This document shows, piece by piece, positions 1 to 7,009 of a stretch of DNA of 9,994 nucleotides. The notes beneath the pieces are model-generated. The model did no database searches. It was not told where the DNA came from and saw nothing but the letters and a program-made list of their open reading frames with translations. The DNA lies in the NCBI GenBank assembly GCA_025351125.1, contig JANXWN010000224.1, forward strand, positions 1-9,994, in the 5' to 3' direction. Numbering within the stretch: position 1 is the first letter of the stretch; the number at the start of each line of letters is the position of its first letter. The stretch comes from Caulobacteraceae bacterium (GTDB taxonomy: Bacteria; Pseudomonadota; Alphaproteobacteria; Caulobacterales; Caulobacteraceae). The translations under genes and the position numbers were made by a program.

Positions 1-25
1 GCGCGGAACGGCTAATTTCGGTCAT
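1..25 (-). CDS. tssH: TssH/ClpV, AAA+ sheath-disassembly ATPase (first 8 codons only)
   Basis: Only the extreme 5' end is inside the window: an ATG at 25 followed by codons reading MTEISRSA, continuing past the left edge. This matches the characteristic N-terminus of T6SS ClpV proteins, which commonly open with M-x-E-I-S-R-x-A-L-F-G-K-L. The ATG overlaps the tssG stop as ATGA, so the two genes are translationally linked. ClpV is a cytoplasmic hexameric ATPase that disassembles contracted TssB/TssC sheath for reuse. In H1-type loci clpV follows tssG directly, as here. The call rests on eight residues plus gene order. The body of the protein, with its two AAA+ modules and the TssC-binding N-domain, cannot be seen. 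Confidence 0.85.
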
Positions 26-1113
26 GTCGTCACTTTTTCCCCATGTTCGCGGGCGCCTCGCCCGCCGCTGTTCAAAATCCGCCCCGTATGGCCACCCCGC
101 GCCAGCCTTCGCGCGCCGCGACCCAGGTGCGCGTCCGATCGGACCCCGGCTTCGCTGGTCGGCGCGAGCCAACCGGTCCATCCTAATCTTCCCCGACCGT
201 CCAAATGCAATGCCCTAGCCTTGGTATTCTCAAGTTCTAGAGCCAAGTCCCACTCAAGATGAGAGGGACTAAAGGCATCCAGCGCCTCGGCGGCCACTTT
301 AAACCGCCGACCGGTCGGCAAGAAGTCTTCATAGTCTCGCAGGGTTTGGGCCCGTATGACAACGCGGAAGGCGTCCGAGACACCAAAAATTTTCCCACCG
401 AGCACCGCGTCGGTGCCCAGCGCGTTAAAACCCTGTCCTAGGCGTGAACGATCTTCGTTTTCCACGTCGCGCCAACGCGGTTGATACTCGAGCAAACGCA
501 CCGGTGTTCGTAGCAAATTTGTTAATGCGTCCTGAATCGAGCCGGCGCTCCTGCGGGAGGCAAACACGCCAGCGTAGTGAATTCGGGCGCGCGCCGGAAA
601 CGCCGAATCCGCGCGCGCGCCCTGGGTTGCGCCCGACAAGGCGGCGATGTAGTGGGCAAATCGATCATCGTCGGGGCGGTCAGCTTGCGCCGTCGGGCTA
701 GACTCCGACCAGGCTCGAAAGAAAAATTGCAGCATGCGCCCGGCGAGCACATTCAAAAAATCGCCGAACGGACGCTTCGCGCTGTAACGCCGCTCATAAA
801 ACGCAAACTCTGTCAGATGCAGCGGCAAGGGACCCATCGGCCCGGTCAGACCCAACCAAAATCCATTGACCCTTGCCCGCCCGCTGTTCAATTGGATCGA
901 TTCGAGGGTCGAAGGCGGAAACGACATGCTGGGCGTCTGGCTCAGATCGACGACGTTTTGAGACGGTATCCGCGACGCGCCGATGCGCGGCAAACTCGGG
1001 GCGCGAGCCTCCGCGCCGCGCAAAACGGCAAACAATCCGTAGCGGTCGGCGTCGGGAGCAACCTTTTGCAGGAAACTCAAATGTTCCGGCGCAGCCCGAT
1101 CCTCGGCGGCCAT
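22..1113 (-). CDS. tssG: TssG, T6SS baseplate wedge protein (ImpH/VasB family)
   Basis: This is a 363-residue TssG, a cytoplasmic baseplate subunit that forms the wedge with TssF and TssE. Family hallmarks are visible. There is a PRIG segment near residues 42-45 and SFPPST at 64-69. The strongly conserved LTGPMGPLPLHLTEF lies at 89-103, VLGGKIFGVSDAFR at 237-250 and YEDFLPTG at 261-268. The usual C-terminal marker LGWTGWLAP is at 310-318. The ATG at 1113 is supported by an AAGGAG ribosome binding site at 1124-1129, ten bases upstream, although it makes tssG overlap tssF by 37 bp. A TTG at codon 12 would give a four-base overlap but has no good site before it. The tail after residue 318 is about 45 residues, rich in Arg and Gly, and longer than I expect for the family. 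The stop overlaps the tssH start (ATGA). Confidence 0.93.
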   Translation of the reverse strand: MAAEDRAAPEHLSFLQKVAPDADRYGLFAVLRGAEARAPSLPRIGASRIPSQNVVDLSQTPSMSFPPSTLESIQLNSGRARVNGFWLGLTGPMGPLPLHLTEFAFYERRYSAKRPFGDFLNVLAGRMLQFFFRAWSESSPTAQADRPDDDRFAHYIAALSGATQGARADSAFPARARIHYAGVFASRRSAGSIQDALTNLLRTPVRLLEYQPRWRDVENEDRSRLGQGFNALGTDAVLGGKIFGVSDAFRVVIRAQTLRDYEDFLPTGRRFKVAAEALDAFSPSHLEWDLALELENTKARALHLDGRGRLGWTGWLAPTSEAGVRSDAHLGRGARRLARGGHTGRILNSGGRGAREHGEKVTT

Positions 1114-2942
1114 TGCGCAAAAACTCCTTCTTGCGGCGTATCAAAAACACATTCGACAAACGAATTGACGGAAGCGAACTCGGCGAGAAAACGTTCGATT
1201 ACGGAAGCGAATACGTAAAGCCGGGCGTTTTCGAAGGACGAGTCATCCAGCTTGATCTTGATGCGTTGCCCACGGGCGAACGCCAGCCGTTCCTGACCCG
1301 GAACGCGACGCGTCACCGGCGACGATCGCACCGACAAAACGCCGTCGATCTGCCGACGCATTGCTGGATCCTCAGCCCGCCCGTAGAGGGCAAGGTGGTC
1401 TCGAAGCATCGACGGGTCGTCGTGATCTTCCGGTGCAAGCGTGGCGTAATTGGGGGTCAAGTGGCCGATGACCCGCCACGCGCCGTCGTGCAAACCCAGC
1501 GGTGATTGCGGTCGGGTGGGCGCGCGAACGACGTTAACGGCGCGTGCCGGTATGCCCGAGACATTAAAATCGCTGGCGCCGCCGAACCTTAATAACTCCG
1601 GGAGTTCTCGATTGGTCACCAGCGCCCGCACCGCCAGTTCGTGCACGTCGTCCAACCGGGCGGCGTCGCCGGGCGCCGTTAAGCTGATCCAAGTCTCGGT
1701 TCCCAGATAGTCGCTGCGACGGCGTAGCCTTTGCTCCTTGGTCGACAGTCTTCGCCGCCTTAGGCGCGGAACATAAAACAACGCTTCGCGCCAGTCATAG
1801 AGCAAGGCTCCAAACGCATAGAGTGGGGCGACGGGGCGTGGCTCGGTATTCGACTTGGCGTAGGCGACCATGTCCAAAACCCGGTAGATTTCAAAATCCA
1901 ACGGGCGAGTTCGGTCCGCCATAAGTTGATACTCATGCTCGGTCGGCGAGATTTGCACGCGACCAAGTTGTTTTTCAAAAAGATTGATTGCCGGCGTCGC
2001 AAACAATCGAAAGTTGGTCGTCGCTACGGCGCCGGTGAGCGCCTGCGCCGAACGACTGAACAGGAAAATGACATCGCAGGAATCTTGGCATTTTGAAAAC
2101 GCGGCGCCAAGTTCGGAGAGCTTGACGAATAGGAATCGTTCCGGGCAGGCGAAATACTCCGTCAGCAGCCGATAGCCGCGAAACGACCGTCCCTGTGTGG
2201 GTAATAGGGCGCAATCGTCATCGAAACCGTGCGCCTCCGGCTTTGGTAAACGGACCCACCCCTCGGCGCCGGCCGCGGATCCCGGAGATCGGGCGATTAC
2301 GGCCAAGGTTTCGCCCGCCAACTGCCGATAAAGTTCACCCGGTATTGATTCAGATCCGGCCAGATATATCGGCAAACTCGGCGGGGCGATTTTTTCCATC
2401 GACACGCCGCCGACGCAGGCAAAACGAATTCGCAGTCCTGCTTCGGCGCGCACGTTGGCGACGCCGGTATAGGTGGCCACGGCCGCGCGGGTCGCCAGAT
2501 ATTCTGCTTCAATGATTTTCAACGGCCACAAGGTGACGTCATGGCCGGTGCGGAAGGTCACCGTGGCGCCGCCCTGATCCTTGGCGATTGCGGTCAACTC
2601 GGTTTGCCGCGGCACTGGGAAGCCGGTCGCTATCGCCTGATCACCGTCCTGGGGCTCGAACGCGGCAATGCAAATTGACGGGGTTGGCGCAAGATAGTGC
2701 GGTTGGATAGCGTGCAGCAAATGTTGCGTGAAGTCGGGAAACTGGTCTTGCAGTTTCAATTGCACGCGGGCGCCCAAAAAGGCGACTCCTTCGAGCAGGC
2801 GCTCCACGTAGGGGTCTGTGTCTGTGGGGTTCTTCAGCCCCAGCCGACCAGCGACATTCTCGTGTTCCTCGCCAAATTCCCGCGCGGTTTCGCGCAGATA
2901 GGTCAACTCCTCATTGTAAGCGCGCAACAGGCGAGGATCCAC
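1077..2942 (-). CDS. tssF: TssF, T6SS baseplate wedge protein (ImpG/VasA family), GTG start
   Basis: This is a 621-residue TssF, the largest wedge subunit of the cytoplasmic baseplate, which works with TssG and TssE and docks the tail to the membrane complex. The N-terminus is very typical: (V/M)DPRLLRAYNEELTYLR, then AGRLGL at 31-36, DPYVERLLEGVAFLGARVQLKL at about 43-64 and PHYLAPTP at 81-88. The C-terminal half has the LAVRALVTNRELPELL segment and ends in QWPPRIG, as family members do. I chose a GTG start at 2942 because it restores the canonical DPRLL start, lies four bases after the tssE stop, and has a GGGAG site about eight bases upstream. An in-frame ATG at 2984 would add 14 non-conserved residues and overlap tssE. 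The 3' end overlaps tssG by 37 bp. Confidence 0.95.
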   Translation of the reverse strand: MDPRLLRAYNEELTYLRETAREFGEEHENVAGRLGLKNPTDTDPYVERLLEGVAFLGARVQLKLQDQFPDFTQHLLHAIQPHYLAPTPSICIAAFEPQDGDQAIATGFPVPRQTELTAIAKDQGGATVTFRTGHDVTLWPLKIIEAEYLATRAAVATYTGVANVRAEAGLRIRFACVGGVSMEKIAPPSLPIYLAGSESIPGELYRQLAGETLAVIARSPGSAAGAEGWVRLPKPEAHGFDDDCALLPTQGRSFRGYRLLTEYFACPERFLFVKLSELGAAFSKCQDSCDVIFLFSRSAQALTGAVATTNFRLFATPAINLFEKQLGRVQISPTEHEYQLMADRTRPLDFEIYRVLDMVAYAKSNTEPRPVAPLYAFGALLYDWREALFYVPRLRRRRLSTKEQRLRRRSDYLGTETWISLTAPGDAARLDDVHELAVRALVTNRELPELLRFGGASDFNVSGIPARAVNVVRAPTRPQSPLGLHDGAWRVIGHLTPNYATLAPEDHDDPSMLRDHLALYGRAEDPAMRRQIDGVLSVRSSPVTRRVPGQERLAFARGQRIKIKLDDSSFENARLYVFASVIERFLAEFASVNSFVECVFDTPQEGVFAQWPPRIGLRRNI

Positions 2943-2946
2943 GCGC

Positions 2947-3483
2947 CTACTCCCGCAGCGTAACCGCGGCGGTGTCGAGCTCAACGTCAGTCTTGAACTC
3001 CACCGGCATGGCTTGCACCGCTGTCGTCACATCGCCGCGAATGCGATAGGTGACCGCATTCTCACGCTCCACCTCTTTGATGCTTTCGACTTCCAATTGG
3101 TTGGGATCCATGCGGGGCTCGAACGCGCGTATACAGTCGCGCATGTGCTTTGCGCGTTGCTGAATGACCCGACTGGACAGGGTTTTTCCGGCAAGATCGC
3201 GAACACCGTAATTTAACACGGACGTCGCGACCTGCGGATAGGGTTCCAGATCCTGTACGGAGTCCAAGCTGGTCGTGTTCAATATCCAATTGAGCTCGCG
3301 CATGACTGTCGCGCGAAGCGCCGATTCATTGAACCGTTCAATTCGCGGCACGGTGTAAAAACGCATCGTCGAACGACTGGACTCGCCGGGAGTCTGCGTT
3401 TCCGAACTGTCTCGCAAGCCTTCCATCTCAAGATCGGCGACGAGCTTGTCGAATAAGGTCGGGTTAAGCCGGGCGCCCGCCAT
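2947..3483 (-). CDS. tssE: TssE, gp25-like T6SS baseplate protein
   Basis: This 178-residue protein belongs to the GPW/gp25 family, the T4 gp25-like wedge component that helps start sheath polymerisation on the baseplate in the cytoplasm. The opening RLNPTLFDKL (residues 5-14) resembles other TssE N-termini. The gp25 core runs from about residue 56 to 173. It includes MRELNWILNT (61-70), a VLNYGVRDLAGK segment (89-100) and the highly conserved FEPR at 121-124, the EPR motif needed for sheath assembly in studied systems. The start at 3483 lies five bases after the tagJ stop. The preceding site is weak (TGAG), so expression probably relies on coupling to tagJ. The length is normal for the family. 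The stop is four bases before the GTG of tssF, giving a tight baseplate cluster tssE-tssF-tssG. Confidence 0.93.
   Translation of the reverse strand: MAGARLNPTLFDKLVADLEMEGLRDSSETQTPGESSRSTMRFYTVPRIERFNESALRATVMRELNWILNTTSLDSVQDLEPYPQVATSVLNYGVRDLAGKTLSSRVIQQRAKHMRDCIRAFEPRMDPNQLEVESIKEVERENAVTYRIRGDVTTAVQAMPVEFKTDVELDTAAVTLRE
2951..2955 (-). promoter_or_regulatory. Ribosome binding site deciding the GTG start of tssF
   Basis: On the minus strand the sequence reads GGGAG, then eight bases that include the tssE stop TAG, then GTG. This places a good Shine-Dalgarno at the right distance for the GTG at 2942 rather than for the upstream ATG at 2984. The site lies in the last codons of tssE, which fits translational coupling. 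Confidence 0.7.
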
Positions 3484-3488
3484 GGCGC

Positions 3489-4277
3489 TCAGCTAAACGT
3501 CAGGCGTCGCACGGACAGAAGGCCAGCGTCATCGCCCCCGCTCAGCGACCACTCGTGTTGACCCAGTCCTTGTGGCCCCCACGGCTCACTCAGCCAGTCG
3601 GTTCGACGCGCCATACGGACCGCGGTATCCGCCGCGGTCTCGCTTCCGGGGTAGCGAACCGGCAACATCGCGTTGACCGATTGCCCGGATTTAAAAGCAA
3701 GCTGAACCGGAAGCCAGACCAGATCCCGCAGATCTTGCGGACCCTCCGATTTTATACTCTCGATCGCATCGAAAGGAACCAGACCCCATCGACCGGCGAT
3801 GATGGCTTCGAGGGTCGGTCCAAATCGGGCGTCGCCATCGGCGAGCCATTCAAAGGCGACCCCGTCAAGTTCTCCGGGCGTGTCGGGCGCCGCGTCAAAA
3901 GCCTTATCGCGTTTTTCCGCAGCTTCATCGAGATTTCCACGCGCCTGCGCCCCCAAAGCCGCCGCCAGATCACCCGCCCACGGAGATGACGACACCAAAA
4001 GGACTGGCGGCGCCTTCCCCGCAAAAACCTCCGCGCGCCCGCGTTCGGCCTCAATGGCGAGATTGTAGGTGACGGCCAACATCTGCGCCTGTGGGGATAA
4101 GCTCGCCAAAGTGCGTAGATGGGTTTGCGCCTTGTCCCATTCGCCGGACAGGCATTGGAGCTGGAAGAGAAACATCCGGATCGTCTGATCACTCGGAGAT
4201 TTCTTTACCCCTTCGATCAAGGCCGCGCGGGCGCCGTCAAGGTCACCCGCGCGCATCAGTTCATCGGCGTCCGCCAT
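3489..4277 (-). CDS. tagJ: TagJ, T6SS accessory protein (ImpE/SciE family)
   Basis: This 262-residue protein matches the ImpE/TagJ (HsiE1) family. The N-terminal half is a TPR-like helical region: LMRAGDLDGARAALIEGVKK at 7-26, MFLFQLQCLSGEWDKA at 35-50, then AERGRAEVFAGKAPP at 77-91. The C-terminal half holds the family signatures FEWLADGDARFGPTLEAI (142-159), VPFDAIESI (167-175), DLRDLVWLPV (182-191) and RYPGSE (208-213). In the P. aeruginosa H1 system TagJ binds the TssB N-terminus and ClpV and is thought to aid sheath recycling; it is an accessory part found only in some T6SS clades. The start at 4277 has an AAAGGA site (4285-4290) seven bases upstream. It lies 36 bp after hcp and five bases before tssE. 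No catalytic motif is seen. Confidence 0.92.
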   Translation of the reverse strand: MADADELMRAGDLDGARAALIEGVKKSPSDQTIRMFLFQLQCLSGEWDKAQTHLRTLASLSPQAQMLAVTYNLAIEAERGRAEVFAGKAPPVLLVSSSPWAGDLAAALGAQARGNLDEAAEKRDKAFDAAPDTPGELDGVAFEWLADGDARFGPTLEAIIAGRWGLVPFDAIESIKSEGPQDLRDLVWLPVQLAFKSGQSVNAMLPVRYPGSETAADTAVRMARRTDWLSEPWGPQGLGQHEWSLSGGDDAGLLSVRRLTFS

Positions 4278-4313
4278 GAGGAATTCCTTTCCGGCGACGC
4301 CAACAAATCATAC

Positions 4314-4799
4314 CTATTCCTTGATATTACCGGCGATGTCCCAGATCATGGATGTATCCGCACCCTTGCCGCCGTCTTTCAACTGTTCTTTGTACTCTGT
4401 CTTGACTTTGGAGAAGTTCAAAGTGACGTTTTCCGTTAGCCGGTCTTCGCCACCGCTGCCGCCCGTGCTGACGGAGGTGACCATGACCTCGGTCAAGGTG
4501 ATAGTCAGATATTCCAAAGGCTTGTCGCCGGCTTTGCGGACGACCAGCGTCGCCTTGTCGTAGTGCTTGCCGGTACAGCAGCGCAGCGCCAATTCGGTGC
4601 TGGAGAGGTCGATGTATTTCGTGAATGACAAGTCCTGCACGTTTACCTTGCCTGCGCCCGAGCCTCCACCGGTGTGGGCGGAGCCACTATTAGACATCCC
4701 CCAACTCCAGGCCAGCACATCGATATCGCCCGCGTGCCCATTTTTATCGACTGACTCGCCTTTGACGTCGCCAATCTTGATGAACATATCAACTGCCAT
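4314..4799 (-). CDS. hcp: Hcp (TssD), T6SS inner-tube protein
   Basis: This 161-residue Hcp stacks as hexameric rings to form the expelled tube, carries small effectors in its lumen and is a secreted marker of T6SS activity. The sequence is close to the H1-type Hcp1. It has MAVDMFIKIGDVKGES at 1-16, IDVLAWSWGMS at 26-36, KVNVQDLSFTKYID at 51-64, and VSTGGSGGEDRLTENVTLNF from 110 onward. A Gly-rich loop lies at 44-50. There is no signal peptide, as expected for one-step T6SS export. A vicinal Cys pair (C74-C75, in LRCCTGKHY) replaces a segment that usually holds a single Cys. A strong AAGGA site eight bases before the ATG and 67- and 36-bp flanking gaps suit a product needed in excess over its neighbours. 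Confidence 0.97.
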   Translation of the reverse strand: MAVDMFIKIGDVKGESVDKNGHAGDIDVLAWSWGMSNSGSAHTGGGSGAGKVNVQDLSFTKYIDLSSTELALRCCTGKHYDKATLVVRKAGDKPLEYLTITLTEVMVTSVSTGGSGGEDRLTENVTLNFSKVKTEYKEQLKDGGKGADTSMIWDIAGNIKE

Positions 4800-4866
4800 A
4801 GTTCGCTTCCTTTTCTAAATCTCTGGTTGCTATCGTCTACAGTGGAATTCAACTTTCTCGGATACT

Positions 4867-6357
4867 TTACGCCACCGGTTTCGGCAGTTTCGACACCATG
4901 CTCATCGAAACATCCATGCCTTCAAGCTGGTAATGCGGAACCATGTGGAAGATACCCTTGTAGTAACCAGGGTTTTCCTCATCGGGGATGACTTGAACCT
5001 GCGCCGATTTGAGAGGCTTACGCGCCTTGGTTTCCTCAGACGAGGTGGCCGCCTGAACGTCCACATATTGCATGATCCAGCCCTGAAGGTCGGAAGCCAA
5101 CTGCGGGGCTTCCCGTGTGCTGCCCACCCAGTCACGCACCATACACTGGAGATAGTGGGCGAAGCGGCAACTGGCGAAAATATAGGGCAGGCGAGCCGAT
5201 AGATTGGCGCTCGCCGTCGCGTCGGGGTTTTCGTAGGCCTTAGGCGAATGCAAGGTCTGGGCGCCGATGAAGGTCGCCTGATCGGTATTCTTGCGGTGCA
5301 CCAAAGCCATAATGCCGGCTTTTGAAAGCTCTGCTTCCCGTCGATCCGAAATCGCGATTTCCGTCGGGCACTTGGCATCCATCGTGCCGTCGTCGGTCGG
5401 GAACAAGGCTGTGGGCAAATCCTCGACCGTGCCGCCTGATTCCACACCGCGAATACGGGTGCACCAACCATAGGTTTTGAAGGATTCGGTAATCCGCGTC
5501 GCCAAGGCATAGGACGCGTTTAGCCATAAATAATTGTCGTGCTTGCCGCCGTCGGTATCCTCTTCGAAGGCGAATTCCTCCACCGGCGCGGTGTTGGCCC
5601 CGTAAAGTGGGCGGCCGAGAAAACGCGGCATGGTCAGGGCCATGTAGCGGCTGTCGTTCGTGTCGCGGAACGAGCGCCAAGCCATATAGTCGGTGGCGTC
5701 GAACTGCTTGGCCAAATCACGCGGATTGGAAAGCTCCTGCCAGCTTTCCATACCCAAAAGTTGCGAACTCGCGGACGCGATAAACGGCGCGTGCGCGGCG
5801 GCCCCAATCTTTGAAAGCCCCTTCATGACCTCGATGTCGGGCCCACTGTGATCAAAGGAGTAATCGCAGGTGAAGGCCCCAAAAGGTTGCCCGCCGAGCT
5901 GGCCGAACTCGGATTCATAAATCTTCTTGAACAACGGGCTCTGGTCCCAGGCCGCGTCGCGAAATTGCCGCAACATCTTGCGGGTTTCGTCTTTACTTAT
6001 GTTCATCACCCGGATTTTCAAATCCTTGCCGGTGGATGTGTTACCGACCAGATACCATAGTCCGCGCCAGGCCGATTCCAGGGTCTGGAAATCGGGGTGA
6101 TGCATAATCTGGTTGATTTGCTCGGTCAGCTTGGCGTCGATCGCCGAGCGCATGGCGTCGACGGTCGTGAATACATCGTGACCGATGATCTTCGAATCCG
6201 AAAGCGCCTGTTGCGCCAGGGTCTGCACAGCCTCTTCGATACGGGATTTACGTGCATCGCTCGTCGGCTTGAACTCTTTCTTCAAGAGTTCGGAAAAATC
6301 GTCCAGCGTCACAGCCTCGGCCTGTGCGCCCGACTGTTCTTTTAGCATATCGGCCAT
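4867..6357 (-). CDS. tssC: TssC, large T6SS contractile-sheath subunit (ImpD/VipB family)
   Basis: This 496-residue TssC is of normal length. With TssB it forms the helical cytoplasmic sheath that contracts to drive the Hcp tube outward. Conserved blocks are HHPDFQTLESAWRGLWYLV (86-104), FGAFTCDYSFDH (159-170), PFIASASSQLLGMESWQEL (191-209) and PRFLGRPLYG (244-253). The C-terminal stretch YYKGIFHMVPHYQLEGMDVSMSMVSKLP (465-492), the sheath-core handshake region, is also typical. The ATG at 6357 follows a GGGGA site about nine bases upstream and lies 33 bp after tssB. ClpV normally recognises an N-terminal TssC helix in contracted sheath. The N-terminus here (residues 1-50) is helical and charged and could serve that role, but this is inference. 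Confidence 0.97.
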   Translation of the reverse strand: MADMLKEQSGAQAEAVTLDDFSELLKKEFKPTSDARKSRIEEAVQTLAQQALSDSKIIGHDVFTTVDAMRSAIDAKLTEQINQIMHHPDFQTLESAWRGLWYLVGNTSTGKDLKIRVMNISKDETRKMLRQFRDAAWDQSPLFKKIYESEFGQLGGQPFGAFTCDYSFDHSGPDIEVMKGLSKIGAAAHAPFIASASSQLLGMESWQELSNPRDLAKQFDATDYMAWRSFRDTNDSRYMALTMPRFLGRPLYGANTAPVEEFAFEEDTDGGKHDNYLWLNASYALATRITESFKTYGWCTRIRGVESGGTVEDLPTALFPTDDGTMDAKCPTEIAISDRREAELSKAGIMALVHRKNTDQATFIGAQTLHSPKAYENPDATASANLSARLPYIFASCRFAHYLQCMVRDWVGSTREAPQLASDLQGWIMQYVDVQAATSSEETKARKPLKSAQVQVIPDEENPGYYKGIFHMVPHYQLEGMDVSMSMVSKLPKPVA

Positions 6358-6390
6358 AAATTTTTCCCCAATCTAAACCAAACAGACAGT

Positions 6391-6900
6391 TCAAGCTTCC
6401 GGCGCGGCGCCTTCGGGCTTGGTTCCGGCTAAAGCCTTCAAAAGATCCGGATCCTTCAACACCTTGTCGAGGAGGCCCTGCGCGCCGTCCTTCCCGTCCA
6501 TATAGAGCAGCAAATCGTTTAATTGCGTGCGAGCCTCGAGAAGTTTTGCCAAGGCCGGCACGTTCTTGGCCACCGCTCCGGGCGAAAAATCATCCATCGA
6601 CTTAAACGTCATATCAAGCGCCAACTTGCCTTCACCGGTGAGGGTGTTGTCGACGTTAAACGCCGCGCGCGGCGCGATCGCCTCCATTTTTTGCTCGAAA
6701 TTGTCCATGTCGAACTCGACGAAGTCGCGATCGGCGATCTTCTTTTTCTCGACTTCCGACTTGCCCGAAAGGTCAGACATAACGCCCATCACAAACGGCA
6801 ACTCCACCTTCTGGCGCGAGCCGAAGGTTTCGACCTCGTATTCGATGTGGACGCGCGGCGCCCGATTTTCTTTGATAAAGCGTTGCCCGCCTTTAGCCAT
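6391..6900 (-). CDS. tssB: TssB, small T6SS contractile-sheath subunit (ImpC/VipA family)
   Basis: This 169-residue TssB is the partner of TssC in the sheath. Family blocks are RAPRVHIEYEVETFG (13-27), LPFVMGVMSDLSG (34-46), FNVDNTLTGEG (81-91) and MDDFSPGAVAKNVPALAKLLEARTQL (102-127), followed by YMDGK (133-137). The N-terminal stretch, MAKGGQRFIKENRAPRV, resembles the H1-type TssB (HsiB1) region that binds TagJ, which fits tagJ lying three genes downstream. I chose the ATG at 6900 because a GGGAG site lies about ten bases upstream and homologues start here. An in-frame ATG at 6969 would add 23 residues with no family resemblance. The short C-terminal tail after about residue 157 is low complexity (GTKPEGAAPEA). 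Confidence 0.96.
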   Translation of the reverse strand: MAKGGQRFIKENRAPRVHIEYEVETFGSRQKVELPFVMGVMSDLSGKSEVEKKKIADRDFVEFDMDNFEQKMEAIAPRAAFNVDNTLTGEGKLALDMTFKSMDDFSPGAVAKNVPALAKLLEARTQLNDLLLYMDGKDGAQGLLDKVLKDPDLLKALAGTKPEGAAPEA

Positions 6901-6925
6901 GGATAGACTCTCCCGCCCTTGCCCC

Positions 6926-6953
6926 GCCGAGCCCTGAGCTGGCGCCCCTCGGC
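6926..6953 (-). repeat. Inverted repeat upstream of tssB
   Basis: GCCGAG (6926-6931) pairs perfectly with CTCGGC (6948-6953) across a 16-base GC-rich loop, in the untranslated gap between tssA and tssB, about 25 bases before the tssB start. It could form a hairpin in the operon mRNA. There is no U-tract, so it is not an intrinsic terminator. A role in mRNA stability or processing is possible but not shown. Confidence 0.35.
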
Positions 6954-6985
6954 CTGAACACTTAAGCAAAGTTCCAGACGATCAA

Positions 6986-6997
6986 CAAGGGCCCTTG
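6986..6997. repeat. Perfect 12-bp palindrome CAAGGGCCCTTG after tssA
   Basis: This uninterrupted 12-bp palindrome lies 12 bp beyond the tssA stop on the minus strand. With no loop it is a poor RNA hairpin, so a protein-binding site or chance are the main options. It shares the 109-bp tssA-tssB gap with the inverted repeat at 6926-6953. Confidence 0.4.
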
Positions 6998-7009
6998 AGA
7001 ATTTAGCAG

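Noticed and set aside
577..1505. Two overlapping plus-strand open frames (577-1218 and 873-1505) opposite tssG and tssF
   Set aside because: They are Arg-rich with no motif, and both lie antisense to well-conserved TssG and TssF coding sequence.
2943..2984. Upstream in-frame ATG at 2984 for tssF
   Set aside because: It adds 14 basic residues before the canonical DPRLL start and lies inside tssE. The GTG at 2942 is better placed.
4279..4288. Palindrome AGGAATTCCT before tagJ
   Set aside because: It coincides with the tagJ ribosome binding site and is explained by it; ten bases is short.
6901..6969. Upstream in-frame ATG at 6969 for tssB
   Set aside because: The 23 added residues have no family similarity, while the ATG at 6900 has a good ribosome binding site and the expected N-terminus.
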